A stretch of DNA of 58,302 nt from Paenibacillus oryzae (lineage in GTDB: Bacteria > Bacillota > Bacilli > Paenibacillales > Paenibacillaceae): contig NZ_LYPA01000078.1 in assembly GCF_001675045.1 (NCBI RefSeq), positions 32,289 through 90,590 of the forward strand. Reading direction: 5' to 3'. Each line of letters opens with the position of its first letter. Position 1 is the stretch's first letter. Made by a program: the position numbers and the translations under genes. Positions 15,566 to 24,136 of the stretch are shown here, one piece after another. The notes below the pieces were generated by a model, which worked only from the letters and a program-made list of their open reading frames with translations, was not told the origin of the DNA and made no database searches.

Positions 15566-16309
15566 ATGAATAAGGTTGGCCATGTTTCGCTTGGCTGGGC
15601 CGGTGCAGCAGCGGGTTTATTTTTGCTGCCAACAACGCTATCTGGTGGAGAAGCGGCTGTTTATATTGGAGCTGCCACGATAGCCAGCCTGCTGCCGGAT
15701 CTGGACCACAAAACAAGCACGGCAAGCAATATGGTCCAATTGCCGACGAAATACCGGAAGCTTGCCAACCGCTTGGGATGGGGGCTGATTGTTTGCTCTC
15801 CAATAGGCTTGTTATGGAGCATCATAGCGAGCCTCATTCTTTTTGCTGGGGGAATATTTGCTTTTGGAATTGCACGTTTGAGGAATCTGATTTTTATTGC
15901 GATAGGGCTGGCCGGTATTTTGGCCTACTGGCATTTCAGTCTGCATTGGGTGATAGCTTTGGTTGGCTTGGGCTTTATCCTTTTGCCAACCGTAAAGCAC
16001 CGGGGGATGATTCATTCTCCCGAATTTGCCATCCTGTTAAGTGTTGGTTTGGTGCTAAGCATCGCTGCGCAGCCGGTTTTGATTCAGGCTGCTGTGTATG
16101 GCGTCATCGCGGGCTGGTGGTCGCATCTGGCGGGAGACGTCTTTGGCAGGGAAGGCATTGGCTTGCTTGTCTGGCCGAAGCTGCGCCTGGCGCTGCGCCT
16201 TTTCAGAAATGGCGGCCGGACCGAGCGCATGCTTGCAGCGGCATGCAGTTTCCTTAGCATAACGATGATTGCGTTTTATTTTGTGTATAATAGCTTTAAT
16301 CTACAATGA
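15566..16309 (+). CDS. YdjM-like membrane-bound metal-dependent hydrolase
   Basis: A 247-residue membrane protein with hydrophobic segments around 13-27, 70-90, 95-115, 120-140 and at the C-terminus. It carries the family's polar motifs: GHVSLGWAGAA at the start, SLLPDLDHKTST near 50 and VKHRGMIHSPE near 150. These His/Asp positions are typical of the DUF457/YdjM family, predicted membrane metal hydrolases; the YfhO/LexA-linked relative in E. coli is SOS-induced. The substrate is unknown. It starts just after the MITE-like element, with a GGGGGAG ribosome site. Confidence 0.85.
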   Translation: MNKVGHVSLGWAGAAAGLFLLPTTLSGGEAAVYIGAATIASLLPDLDHKTSTASNMVQLPTKYRKLANRLGWGLIVCSPIGLLWSIIASLILFAGGIFAFGIARLRNLIFIAIGLAGILAYWHFSLHWVIALVGLGFILLPTVKHRGMIHSPEFAILLSVGLVLSIAAQPVLIQAAVYGVIAGWWSHLAGDVFGREGIGLLVWPKLRLALRLFRNGGRTERMLAAACSFLSITMIAFYFVYNSFNLQ

Positions 16310-16328
16310 ATCTGAAAACGTATCTGAG

Positions 16329-16356
16329 GCTCCTATCTGCCAGGATGGGAGTTTTT
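16329..16356 (+). terminator. Weak terminator after the YdjM-like gene
   Basis: CTCC (from about 16331) and GGAG (to about 16351) bracket an imperfect stem with TATC/GATG inside, followed by TTTTTG. The stem is short and has mismatches. Confidence 0.45.
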
Positions 16357-16390
16357 GTAATGCTCAAAAAAAGCCTGATTTTGCAATTTT

Positions 16391-16490
16391 GAACATATGA
16401 TCCTGCCAGAAATTATGTTCTTGCAAGCCCTTTCATAATGTAGTATGATGATTCCAGAACAAATATTCAAACAAGAAATAATGTTCAGGG
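16391..16490 (+). promoter_or_regulatory. Promoter and repeated GAACATA operator of the SorC-type operon
   Basis: TTGCAA (16421-16426), a 17-bp spacer and TATGAT (16444-16449) make a good sigma-A promoter. Around it are GAACATA (16391-16397), its inverted partner TATGTTC (16414-16420), and a third ATGTTC copy (16481-16486). The repeats flank the promoter and are probably the binding sites of the regulator encoded just downstream. Confidence 0.6.
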
Positions 16491-16510
16491 AGAGGGGGAT
16501 AAGACCCATT

Positions 16511-17482
16511 GTGAATGATGTAAGCCAAGAAAAAACGAGGTTGTTGGTCAAGGTCAGCACGATGTATTACTTGGACGGAATGAACCAGCAGGAAATATCC
16601 GAGCGGCTGGGCATCTCTCGTCCGCAGGTAAGCAGAATGCTTGCAGCAGCCAAGTCGGAGGGGATTGTGCAGATAAGTATACGCAATCCATATTCGGAGG
16701 AGCAGGCCTATGAGAGAGCCATTGCGGAGACGTTTGGCATCCACGATGTCATCGTTGTTCATGTGCCGGGCGCTGATCGTCAAATGATTGACCTGCATGT
16801 CGCTCGAGCCGCTTCGGCGCTGCTTGAGAGTTCGATCAAGGATCGGGACGTCGTTGGTATAATGGCCGGGCGCACGATTGCGTCGGTCGGCAAGGAAATG
16901 CATTATGCCGACCGGAAGGACGTTCAATTTGTTCCAATGATCGGCGGTTTCGGATCGGACGGCGGAACCTGGCACGCCAATTCGAATGCGCGCGTGTTCG
17001 CGGAACGTTTTAAATCCCGCCATCTGCTTCTTAATGCGCCCGCCGTTGTTGCGTCACCTCAGGCCAGAGATTTTTTTCTGAATGAATCAGAAATTTCCGA
17101 CGTGCTTGAAGCCGCCGGTAAAGTATCGCTTGCGCTGATCGGCATTGGACAGGTGTCGGATCAGGCGACGATTGTTCGTTCCGGATATTTCAGCGACGAA
17201 GAGATGCAAGACATGCGAACGAAAGGCGCGGTTTGCAATATTTCTACATCGTTTCTGGATGGAAGCGGGGAAAGAGTACATTATGATGGAGAAGCTCGTA
17301 TGATCGGGCTTACTATTGACGAAATTAAAGCGATCCCGAATGTGATCGCGATCGCCTCCGGCGAAGACAAAGTCGAAGCGATTGTTTCCGCTCTGAGGGG
17401 CAAGTGCATGGACGTGCTCGTCACGGATATGGATACGGCCAAGCAGCTGCTGGATTGGCAGCGTAAACACCCTGCCCGGTAA
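16511..17482 (+). CDS. SorC-family sugar-sensing transcriptional regulator
   Basis: A 323-residue regulator with an N-terminal helix-turn-helix (YYLDGMNQQEISERLGISR, then PQVSRMLAAA) and a C-terminal sugar-phosphate-binding domain (VGIMAGRTIASVGKEM, LALIGIGQVSDQATIVRSGYF, VIAIASGEDKVEAI). SorC proteins, such as LsrR and DeoR of Bacillus, bind phosphorylated sugars. The frame is open from 16445, but that ATG overlaps the promoter -10. The GTG at 16511 after AGAGGGGG is preferred. As first gene before the importer, it most likely controls the whole cluster through the product of the FGGY kinase. Confidence 0.9.
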   Translation: MNDVSQEKTRLLVKVSTMYYLDGMNQQEISERLGISRPQVSRMLAAAKSEGIVQISIRNPYSEEQAYERAIAETFGIHDVIVVHVPGADRQMIDLHVARAASALLESSIKDRDVVGIMAGRTIASVGKEMHYADRKDVQFVPMIGGFGSDGGTWHANSNARVFAERFKSRHLLLNAPAVVASPQARDFFLNESEISDVLEAAGKVSLALIGIGQVSDQATIVRSGYFSDEEMQDMRTKGAVCNISTSFLDGSGERVHYDGEARMIGLTIDEIKAIPNVIAIASGEDKVEAIVSALRGKCMDVLVTDMDTAKQLLDWQRKHPAR

Positions 17483-17552
17483 ACCCGGGCAGCCGCACTG
17501 CGGCGATTAAAAACAACGGATCTTTCCACAATTATAAGGGGGCGTCACGTAA

Positions 17553-18479
17553 ATGAAAAAAGGAACTTTGATTTTGATAGCGCTTTTAATGGTAATGGCG
17601 TTGACTGCATGCGGAGGGAAATCCGAAGGGAAAAGCGGCTCCAAGACGATTTCCATCATGACGCCTTACCTATCGTCTGTTACAACAAACGAGATGGTCG
17701 AATCGCTTAAGAAACAAGCGGCCGATAAAGGGTGGAAAGCGACCGTAGTTGATTCCAAAGGCGACATGGGACAGCTTGCGAGCCGTATGGAAGATGTCAT
17801 CGCTTCCAAAACCGATGCAATCGTGCTTGTAAGCACCGATCCCAACCAACTGAAAAGCCAGATCAAACGCGCCAAGGAAAAAAACATTCCGGTGTTCGGC
17901 GCTGACTCCGGTTATATCGACGGGATGGTCATGAACGCAACGAGCAACAATAATGAAATGTCCAAGATGATTTCCGAGCATCTGTTCAAAACAATTGGCG
18001 ATCAAGGCAAACTGGTCATTCTGACGCATCGCCCGCATCCCGGCGTTTTGGCTCGTACGGTACAGCTGGACGAGCTGCTGAAGACTAAACCGGACATCTC
18101 CGTGGCGACGGAGCAGCAAGTCGAGGTTCCGGGACCAATCGAAAATGCCAGGAAGCAGATGGAAAGCCTGCTGTTGTCCAACAAGGCCGAAGGGTCCATC
18201 ACTGCAGTATGGGCGGGCTGGGATGAAGCGGCAATTGGTGCGGCGCAAGCAATCGAAGCAGCCGGACGCAAAGATATCATCGTCACTGGCATTGACGGAA
18301 ACAGCCAGGCGGTGGAAATGATAAAAAAAGGCTCTCCGCTCGTAGCTACGGTTAAACAAAACTTTACAGGCATGACGGAGATTGTTGTTAAGCAAATTGA
18401 GCTGGTATTTGAAGGCAAGCCGGCTGAAGGTACCGAGCTTTATGCTCCGGCCAGCCTTATCACGAAAGACAGCGAATAA
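17553..18479 (+). CDS. Sugar ABC transporter substrate-binding lipoprotein (RbsB-like)
   Basis: A 308-residue lipoprotein with lipobox MALTACGG (Cys about residue 20). The mature part is a periplasmic-binding-protein class I fold: TISIMTPYLSSVTTNEM, DAIVLVSTDPNQLKSQIK, IPVFGADSGY, WAGWDEAAIGAAQAIEAAG, ITGIDGN-type hinge near 245. It resembles ribose/AI-2/xylitol-type binders, but the ligand cannot be told. The space to the regulator has no clear terminator, so the genes may be one transcript; GGGGG precedes the ATG. Confidence 0.9.
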   Translation: MKKGTLILIALLMVMALTACGGKSEGKSGSKTISIMTPYLSSVTTNEMVESLKKQAADKGWKATVVDSKGDMGQLASRMEDVIASKTDAIVLVSTDPNQLKSQIKRAKEKNIPVFGADSGYIDGMVMNATSNNNEMSKMISEHLFKTIGDQGKLVILTHRPHPGVLARTVQLDELLKTKPDISVATEQQVEVPGPIENARKQMESLLLSNKAEGSITAVWAGWDEAAIGAAQAIEAAGRKDIIVTGIDGNSQAVEMIKKGSPLVATVKQNFTGMTEIVVKQIELVFEGKPAEGTELYAPASLITKDSE

Positions 18480-18501
18480 TTACCCGAAGGAGGATTCCCA
18501 A

Positions 18502-20019
18502 TTGACCCTACTGAAAGTCGAAGGACTGAACAAAGTGTTCGGGCAGCATTATGCGCTTTCCGGGGTTGGCTTAGAGGTCAAGCCCGGGGAGGTTCATGCG
18601 CTCGTTGGTGAAAACGGGGCGGGCAAATCAACATTCATCAAAATCATGACCGGCGTCTATACGTTGGATGCAGGTACCATTCAATGGAAAGGCGCGAAGG
18701 TCGATATTCCAGACCCTGTGGCCTCCAGACGGCTCGGCATTAATGTCGTGCACCAGGACCGGCATCTCGTTCCTTCTTTTACCGGGTATGAAAACCTGTT
18801 TCTGGGGCTCGACTATCCAGCAAACCAAGCGCGAATCGGCGTGAACTGGAAGGCGATGAAGCAGCAGGCGGAAAAACTCCGGAACGATTTGGGCGTCGAT
18901 ATTGACTTGAATAAAACCGCAGACCGGATGTTCCCTCCCGAAAAAACGATGCTGGAGATTTTGCGGGCCATGATGCTGGAGTGCCAGCTGCTTATTCTAG
19001 ATGAGCCGACGGCTTCGCTTACGGACCAGGAGGCGGAGAAACTATTCGCTCTCATTAAGAGATTGACCGAGCAGGGGACGGCGATTCTGTACGTTTCCCA
19101 TCGCATGGACGAGATTTTCCGGCTGTCCGACCGCATTACGGTTTTTCGCAATGGCCAGCGGGTTGCGACCGTTAATACCTCCGAAACGGACAAAGACGGC
19201 TTGGTCCGGCTAATGAGCAATGCCGAAGTGAAGAAATCTCAGAAGAGGACGGGGATTTCGGCAACGGAAGAAAACGTGCTTGAATTGAAAGGCCTGTCTA
19301 CGAAAGATGGAAAAGTAAAAGAGGTCAGTCTCAGCGTCCGTAAGGGAGAGATTGTTGGCATTTTTGGTTTGGCTGGCGCAGGCCGCACGGAATTGCTGGA
19401 AACAATCTACGGGCTGCGCGAACCTGCGGGCGGAAGCATTCAGCTTGCGGGACGCAGGGTGGCCGCGCCTACTCCGAAACGATCTCTTGAGAATGGAGTT
19501 GTACTCATTCCCGAAGAACGCAAGCGCGATGCACTCATTCTAGGCATGTCGATACGTGAAAACATGACACTGCCGGTTTTAAAACGGTTTTCGGGCCTGC
19601 TGAAGCTTCGGTCCCGGGCCGAACGGACGGAAGTCAACGCCTGGATGCAGGAAATGAACGTAAAAGCGGCAGGCTCCGAGCAAATGATCGGCCAGCTGAG
19701 CGGGGGCAATCAACAGAAGGTCGTCTTTGCTAAGGCTCTGCTCTCAAATCCGGTATTGTTTCTGTGTGACGAGCCGACCCAAGCGGTCGATGTTATGACG
19801 CGTGAAGAAATCCACCGTCTGCTGAAGGCGCAAGCCGATAAAGGCTGCGGGGTTCTGTTCGTGTCGTCTGATCTTCAAGAAGTATTGGATATCTCCGATC
19901 GCCTGTATGTCCTTCATGACAGCCATTTCGTGGCTGAACTGGACAATGACGGCGTGACCTCCGAGCAAGTGCTCGGCTACTGCTACAGTCACGGAAAAGG
20001 AAGTGAACATCATGGTTGA
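18502..20019 (+). CDS. Sugar ABC transporter duplicated ATP-binding protein (RbsA-like)
   Basis: A 505-residue protein with two ABC domains. Domain 1 has Walker A GENGAGKST at 36-44 and Walker B LLILDEPTASLTD. Domain 2 has the degenerate GLAGAGRTELLE, the signature LSGGNQQKVV and LFLCDEPTQAVDV, as in RbsA/MglA/LsrA. The TTG at 18502 is the likely start: AAGGAGG lies eight bases upstream and the protein then begins TLLKVEGLNKVFG. The longer open frame from 18382 would overlap the upstream gene and has no ribosome site. Confidence 0.93.
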   Translation: MTLLKVEGLNKVFGQHYALSGVGLEVKPGEVHALVGENGAGKSTFIKIMTGVYTLDAGTIQWKGAKVDIPDPVASRRLGINVVHQDRHLVPSFTGYENLFLGLDYPANQARIGVNWKAMKQQAEKLRNDLGVDIDLNKTADRMFPPEKTMLEILRAMMLECQLLILDEPTASLTDQEAEKLFALIKRLTEQGTAILYVSHRMDEIFRLSDRITVFRNGQRVATVNTSETDKDGLVRLMSNAEVKKSQKRTGISATEENVLELKGLSTKDGKVKEVSLSVRKGEIVGIFGLAGAGRTELLETIYGLREPAGGSIQLAGRRVAAPTPKRSLENGVVLIPEERKRDALILGMSIRENMTLPVLKRFSGLLKLRSRAERTEVNAWMQEMNVKAAGSEQMIGQLSGGNQQKVVFAKALLSNPVLFLCDEPTQAVDVMTREEIHRLLKAQADKGCGVLFVSSDLQEVLDISDRLYVLHDSHFVAELDNDGVTSEQVLGYCYSHGKGSEHHG

Positions 20020-20971
20020 AGCGCGCGCGGGAATTCCGTATGTAAGGCTTATTCGCACCTATGGCACAGTTGCCGCAGGAATTCTGATTATATTGGCTTT
20101 TTCTCTTCTCAGCCCGGATTCATTCGCAACAATTGATAACGCTATCAATATTAGCCGGCAAATATCGTTCCTCGTGATTATCGCGCTTGGAGCCACGCTT
20201 GTTATGGCCGTTGGGGAGTTTGATTTGTCCGTCGGCGCAGTCGCCAGCTTTGGGGGCGTATTCGCGGCGCAGATGGCCGTTTCAGGTTATCCGATCTGGC
20301 TCACATTTCTGGCCCCTATGGCCGCCGCGTTCATTATTGGTTTCGTGAACGGCTGGATTGTTACGCGGTTCCGAGTGCTCTCTTTTATTACAACGCTAGC
20401 GATGGGTACGATTCTTGGCGGTATTAACTTCCGTCTCACCGGCGGGGCCACTGTATTTGAGAATATACCGGACGGGTTCCGTTATTTGGGTCAATCCGAA
20501 TGGATGGGCATTCCGGTGTTATCCTTTATTATGCTGTTTGTAACGCTTATTTTCTGGTACGTGATGTCGCATATGCCCTTCGGTCGCAAGCTGTACGCAA
20601 TCGGAGGCAACGAATCCGCTTCCCGCGTCGCGGGAGTCAGGGTTGCGTTTAACAAAAACATGGCGTTTGCCTTGTGTGCAATGCTGGCTGCATTGACAGG
20701 CATCCTGATGGCATCCCGGCTTGGTTCCGCGCATCCGACAGGCGGAGACGGCTTATTTCTATCCGCGTACGCGGCGGCTTTTCTGGGTATGACTTCCTTT
20801 AAAGAAGGCGTTCCGAACATCTGGGGCACGTTCGTGGGCGCAGCAATTATTGGCATTTTGGCTAACGGCTTGACGATTCTGGAAGTACCTACGTTTATGC
20901 AGGACGTCATTACGGGCTGTATCGTCATCGCGGCTGTTCTCATGCAGAAGCTTGGACGTGGGAAATCATGA
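20012..20971 (+). CDS. Sugar ABC transporter permease (RbsC-like)
   Basis: A 319-residue integral membrane protein of the RbsC/LsrC branched family, with eight or more hydrophobic segments. Family motifs: LVMAVGEFDLSVGAVASFG, TRFRVLSFITTLAMGTI, GGNESASRVAGVRV, SRLGSAHPTGGDGLFLSAYAAAFLG. The ATG at 20012 overlaps the ATPase gene by 8 bases and follows AAGGAAGTG. Only one permease gene is present, so the channel is probably a homodimer, unlike lsr with LsrC and LsrD. Confidence 0.92.
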   Translation: MVEARAGIPYVRLIRTYGTVAAGILIILAFSLLSPDSFATIDNAINISRQISFLVIIALGATLVMAVGEFDLSVGAVASFGGVFAAQMAVSGYPIWLTFLAPMAAAFIIGFVNGWIVTRFRVLSFITTLAMGTILGGINFRLTGGATVFENIPDGFRYLGQSEWMGIPVLSFIMLFVTLIFWYVMSHMPFGRKLYAIGGNESASRVAGVRVAFNKNMAFALCAMLAALTGILMASRLGSAHPTGGDGLFLSAYAAAFLGMTSFKEGVPNIWGTFVGAAIIGILANGLTILEVPTFMQDVITGCIVIAAVLMQKLGRGKS

Positions 20972-21789
20972 TATTGAAAAAGATGCATAGCCCTCTAAAC
21001 GTAGACATTTATCGAGCAGCCCAAGAGAGAGGAGAAGCTTTGCTCATTGGTTATTTGGTAGCGGGCGATCCCGCAATCGACGAGTCTTTCGAAATGATAC
21101 AAGCCAGTGCGCAGGCAGGGATTGATATTATCGAGCTTGGCGTCCCAAGTCTCTATCCAATAGCTGACGGTCAAATTATCCAGCGCGCGCACAAGCGGGC
21201 GCTGGATGCGGGCGCCTCCCCCTCGGACGGGCTGCTTGGCCTTTGGCGCAAAGTCCGTCGCGAGGTGGCCCGCCCGATTTGGGCAATGGGTTATAAGCGC
21301 GAACTTATTGATGAAGGCCTGTACCGCCAATTAATGGAGGAAAAGCTGATTGACGCGCTTGTGCTGCCTGACTGCTCGCTGGAAGAGCAGATTAGCTTGC
21401 AGCGCGAAGTCGGAGCGGCGGGTATCGACGTTATTCGTTTTGTTAATAGCGCAATGGACGAGTCTGAGATTCGCCGGGTTTGCGATGGCGCTACGGTCAT
21501 CTATGCCCAATCCTATTCAGGCGTAACGGGTGATCCGATGGCCAGCGTTCAAGGCTTGGCGGAGCTGTGCCAACGGATTCGCCCTCATTTGCCGGAGGGG
21601 CTGCTCGTCGCCGGGTTTGGTCTTCGTTCGCCGGATCTGGTTGGTCAAGCTGTGCAAGGAGGCTTCGATGGCGCGGTTGTTGGTTCGGTGCTTGTCAGAT
21701 GCTGCGAGAACCTGGAGAAGGACTACTTATACCGGCTGGTTGCGGAAATGAAGCTGGAAACCATAGACTCCACGGCAAGGGGTGAGTAG
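20968..21789 (+). CDS. Tryptophan synthase alpha-like lyase in a sugar operon
   Basis: A 273-residue TIM-barrel protein homologous to TrpA. Both catalytic acids are kept: Glu56 in IIELGVP (E. coli Glu49) and Asp67 in IADG (Asp60). So is the phosphate/substrate site: Tyr179, Thr187-Gly188 in GVTG, Phe217-Gly218 in AGFGLRSP and Gly239-Ser240. Changed is the loop usually reading PFSDPLADG, here PSLYPIADG; it lies at the TrpB interface. No trp genes are near. It overlaps the permease gene (ATGA) and is followed directly by an FGGY kinase. A retro-aldol cleavage of the kinase product is inferred; the substrate is unknown. Confidence 0.88.
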   Translation: MILKKMHSPLNVDIYRAAQERGEALLIGYLVAGDPAIDESFEMIQASAQAGIDIIELGVPSLYPIADGQIIQRAHKRALDAGASPSDGLLGLWRKVRREVARPIWAMGYKRELIDEGLYRQLMEEKLIDALVLPDCSLEEQISLQREVGAAGIDVIRFVNSAMDESEIRRVCDGATVIYAQSYSGVTGDPMASVQGLAELCQRIRPHLPEGLLVAGFGLRSPDLVGQAVQGGFDGAVVGSVLVRCCENLEKDYLYRLVAEMKLETIDSTARGE

Positions 21790-23292
21790 ATGAAATATAT
21801 AGCTTCATTCGATATTGGTACCACAAACGTGAAGGGAATGCTTGTGACTTCGGAGGCCGGTATTTTTCTGGAAAAAAATATGGAGCTTACGGTATTGCGC
21901 CGCGGCGAATACATCGAGCAGGAGCCTGCGCAATGGTATGAAGCGGTTAAACGAATTGCCGCTTCCTGGTTCAAAGTCGGCATCAAGCCTGAGGCGGTTG
22001 CCGCGCTGACCTTCAGCGGCCAGATGCAGGACTGCATCCCGGTGGGGGATGATCTTGAGCCGCTTTGCCCCGCAATTCTATATGCGGACGGCCGATCGAC
22101 AGAGCAATCCGCGCGTTTGCTTGCAGAGCTTGGTGAGGAGCATATCCACGAACGGACAGAAAACCATATGGACGGGACGTTAACCTTCCCCAAAATGTTG
22201 TGGCTGAAAGAAAACGAGGAAGAGTTGTTTCGCGATACGAGAAGCTTCCTCGTAAGCTCCAAGGACTACGTTGTGGCAAGGCTTACGGGCGTCTGTGCAA
22301 CGGATCCAACATCGGCCGCTACGACCGGCTGTATGGATGCGAGAACCCGGACATGGGTTGGCGCGTGGCTGGACCAATATGGAGTGCCGTCGGGCAAAAT
22401 GCCCCAAATAATGGCTTCCGATAGCGTTGTTGGAACGGTTACTGCAGCCGGGGCCGCAGAGTCGGGCTTTGCGGAAGGGACGCCGGTATTGTGCGGCATC
22501 GGCGATGCAGGGGCGGCAACTCTTGGCGCAGGCGTCTACGAAGATGGCGAGGTTTACGCTTATGTGGGTACGACCGGCTGGGTGGCGAGCGCAACCTCCA
22601 ATTATATCGACGTAAACAGCGGCGCGTTTAATCTGGCTTATGTCGATAACGGCCGTCAAATCGCGATTGCGCCGCTCTCCAACGCGGGTAACGCTCACCA
22701 ATGGGCTGTTAGCGCGTTTGGAGGAGGGGGGACGGGCGACCTGTTATCGTATCAGCTGTTCGAAAAGACGGTAGACCAGACGGAGCGCGGAAGCGACAAC
22801 GTATTGTTTTTGCCTTATTTGAACGGGGAGCGCTGCCCGGTACAGGACGTTAACGCTTCAGGTTGCTTTATTGGCTTAAAGCCAACGACGACAAAAGAGC
22901 GGATGGGAACCGCCGTGCTGGAAGGCGTCGCTTATGCGATGCGCCAAGCGCTTGACTTGGTGACAGAGCGGCAGCCGGGCAAGAAGCAACGCGTTACACT
23001 AATCGGCGGCGGAGCAAAAAGCAAAGTGTGGTGCCAAATTATGGCGGACATTCTGGGATGCGAGCTTATCGTTCCGAGGGACGCGCAATATTTGCCATCG
23101 CTCGGCGCAGCCGCGCTGGGGTTCCGGCAGGCAGGCTGGTGCTCGGACTATGCGGAGGTTTGCCGCATGTTTAAAAGCATTGGTTCAGCTGTGACCTATG
23201 CGCCTAACGAAAGGCTGCTGTCCTATTACGACAAGCAATATGCGAGGTTTAAGCGGATTTACCCCGCCGTGGCTCCGCTATTTGCTGAATAG
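21790..23292 (+). CDS. FGGY-family carbohydrate kinase (XylB/LsrK-like)
   Basis: A 500-residue sugar kinase of the actin/hexokinase fold. Motifs: IASFDIGTTNVKGML (ATP phosphate 1), FSGQMQD near 75-81, catalytic Asp239 in CGIGDAGAATLGAG, LPYLNGERCPVQD near 340 and IGGGAKSKVW (adenosine) near 400. The family phosphorylates pentuloses, polyols, glycerol or AI-2. It starts immediately after the TrpA-like gene and ends the operon. Import without phosphorylation, followed by this kinase and the lyase, is the natural order of action. Confidence 0.92.
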   Translation: MKYIASFDIGTTNVKGMLVTSEAGIFLEKNMELTVLRRGEYIEQEPAQWYEAVKRIAASWFKVGIKPEAVAALTFSGQMQDCIPVGDDLEPLCPAILYADGRSTEQSARLLAELGEEHIHERTENHMDGTLTFPKMLWLKENEEELFRDTRSFLVSSKDYVVARLTGVCATDPTSAATTGCMDARTRTWVGAWLDQYGVPSGKMPQIMASDSVVGTVTAAGAAESGFAEGTPVLCGIGDAGAATLGAGVYEDGEVYAYVGTTGWVASATSNYIDVNSGAFNLAYVDNGRQIAIAPLSNAGNAHQWAVSAFGGGGTGDLLSYQLFEKTVDQTERGSDNVLFLPYLNGERCPVQDVNASGCFIGLKPTTTKERMGTAVLEGVAYAMRQALDLVTERQPGKKQRVTLIGGGAKSKVWCQIMADILGCELIVPRDAQYLPSLGAAALGFRQAGWCSDYAEVCRMFKSIGSAVTYAPNERLLSYYDKQYARFKRIYPAVAPLFAE

Positions 23293-23304
23293 ACTTACAG
23301 TGGG

Positions 23305-23333
23305 GCGAGCCGTCAAGGCTTGCTCTTTTTTTG
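23305..23333 (+). terminator. Intrinsic terminator of the SorC/TrpA-like operon
   Basis: GCGAGCC (23305-23311) pairs with GGCTTGC (23317-23323, one G-U pair) around GTCAA, followed by TCTTTTTTTG. Confidence 0.85.
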
Positions 23334-23425
23334 TCTTTAAAGGGCAAAAGTTGAAAATAAAGAAAAAATCATATATAATAGCAAATTGTAACAATATATC
23401 AAAAATTTATTAGGAGGTATTATTC

Positions 23426-24010
23426 GTGAAAAAAATGATTGTTGGCATTATAATTGGGGCATTTCTTGCAACAGCGATTCCTGTAGCTGCTGAACAGGTG
23501 AATAAAAAAGTTACTGCAACGATAAGGAATGATTTTACCCTTCAGGTTGATGGGGTTAATGTCAATTTGGATAATTCCCCGCTTGCTTTTGAAGGGAAAT
23601 CATATTTGCCGGTTGCCGAGGTGGCAAGAGCTGTAGGGAAGGAGGTTGGATTTAAGGATGGTGTGATAAAATTGGACACCGTTAAAAATGAAGAAGCTGA
23701 GTCCAACACTCCCGGTAAACCGGATGCCAATGTAAATGAGGTTGACATTAACAATATCAAATCCAAAGAGGACTTTGATAAAGCCATTAGTAAGTATTCA
23801 ATTGAATTAACATCATTCCAAAATGTCGTGGAAAGCAACAAAGCTGGAATGGAACAAATGAAAAAACAATTGCCCAACACACCAAAAATACAAGAAACTC
23901 TTGAAATAATGAGTAATCAAGAAAAAGGATTTCAAGCTAAAATAGATGAATTAAAGCGCTCCATTGAAGAACTAAAAGCCAAATACCCGGAGTATGCAAA
24001 CGAAAATTAA
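23426..24010 (+). CDS. Secreted stalk-domain (copper-amine-oxidase-N-like) protein with coiled-coil tail
   Basis: A 194-residue protein. Residues 1-22 are a signal peptide (MKKMIVGIIIGAFLATAIP, cut after VAA-E). Residues 36-85 form a stalk/copper-amine-oxidase-N-like repeat (LQVDGVNVNLDNSPLAFEGKS, YLPVAEVARAVGKEVGFKDG). The rest is charged and helical and ends in a probable coiled coil (FQAKIDELKRSIEELKAKY). Base use is more AT-rich than the flanking operon. TAGGAGG precedes the GTG/ATG start region. No enzyme function is visible; a surface or wall role is inferred from domain type. Confidence 0.75.
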   Translation: MKKMIVGIIIGAFLATAIPVAAEQVNKKVTATIRNDFTLQVDGVNVNLDNSPLAFEGKSYLPVAEVARAVGKEVGFKDGVIKLDTVKNEEAESNTPGKPDANVNEVDINNIKSKEDFDKAISKYSIELTSFQNVVESNKAGMEQMKKQLPNTPKIQETLEIMSNQEKGFQAKIDELKRSIEELKAKYPEYANEN

Positions 24011-24077
24011 TCCGGTTCTAATGAATCTAAAGCATTTTGTATCCGCTTGTAATTTTATCTATCCTCTCCCATGAAAC

Positions 24078-24105
24078 GAGGCCCTCGAAAAGGGCCTCAT
24101 TTTTG
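24078..24105 (+). terminator. Intrinsic terminator after the stalk-domain gene
   Basis: GAGGCCCT (24078-24085) pairs with AGGGCCTC (24091-24098) around CGAAA, followed by a T-run. It also lies downstream of the leftward small genes and could act in both directions. Confidence 0.85.
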
Positions 24106-24136
24106 TTGAACAGATTTTGTTTGTTTAATTTGATTA

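Noticed and set aside
16445..16510. Earlier start for the SorC regulator
   Set aside because: This ATG overlaps the promoter -10 box, so it is not in the transcript.
20968..21789. Tryptophan biosynthesis trpA
   Set aside because: No trpB or other trp gene is near, the TrpB-contact loop is changed, and the gene is coupled to a sugar permease and a kinase.
17553..23292. AI-2 (lsr) operon proper
   Set aside because: Only one permease gene, no LsrF or LsrG homologue, and a TrpA-like lyase instead; the architecture alone does not prove the ligand.
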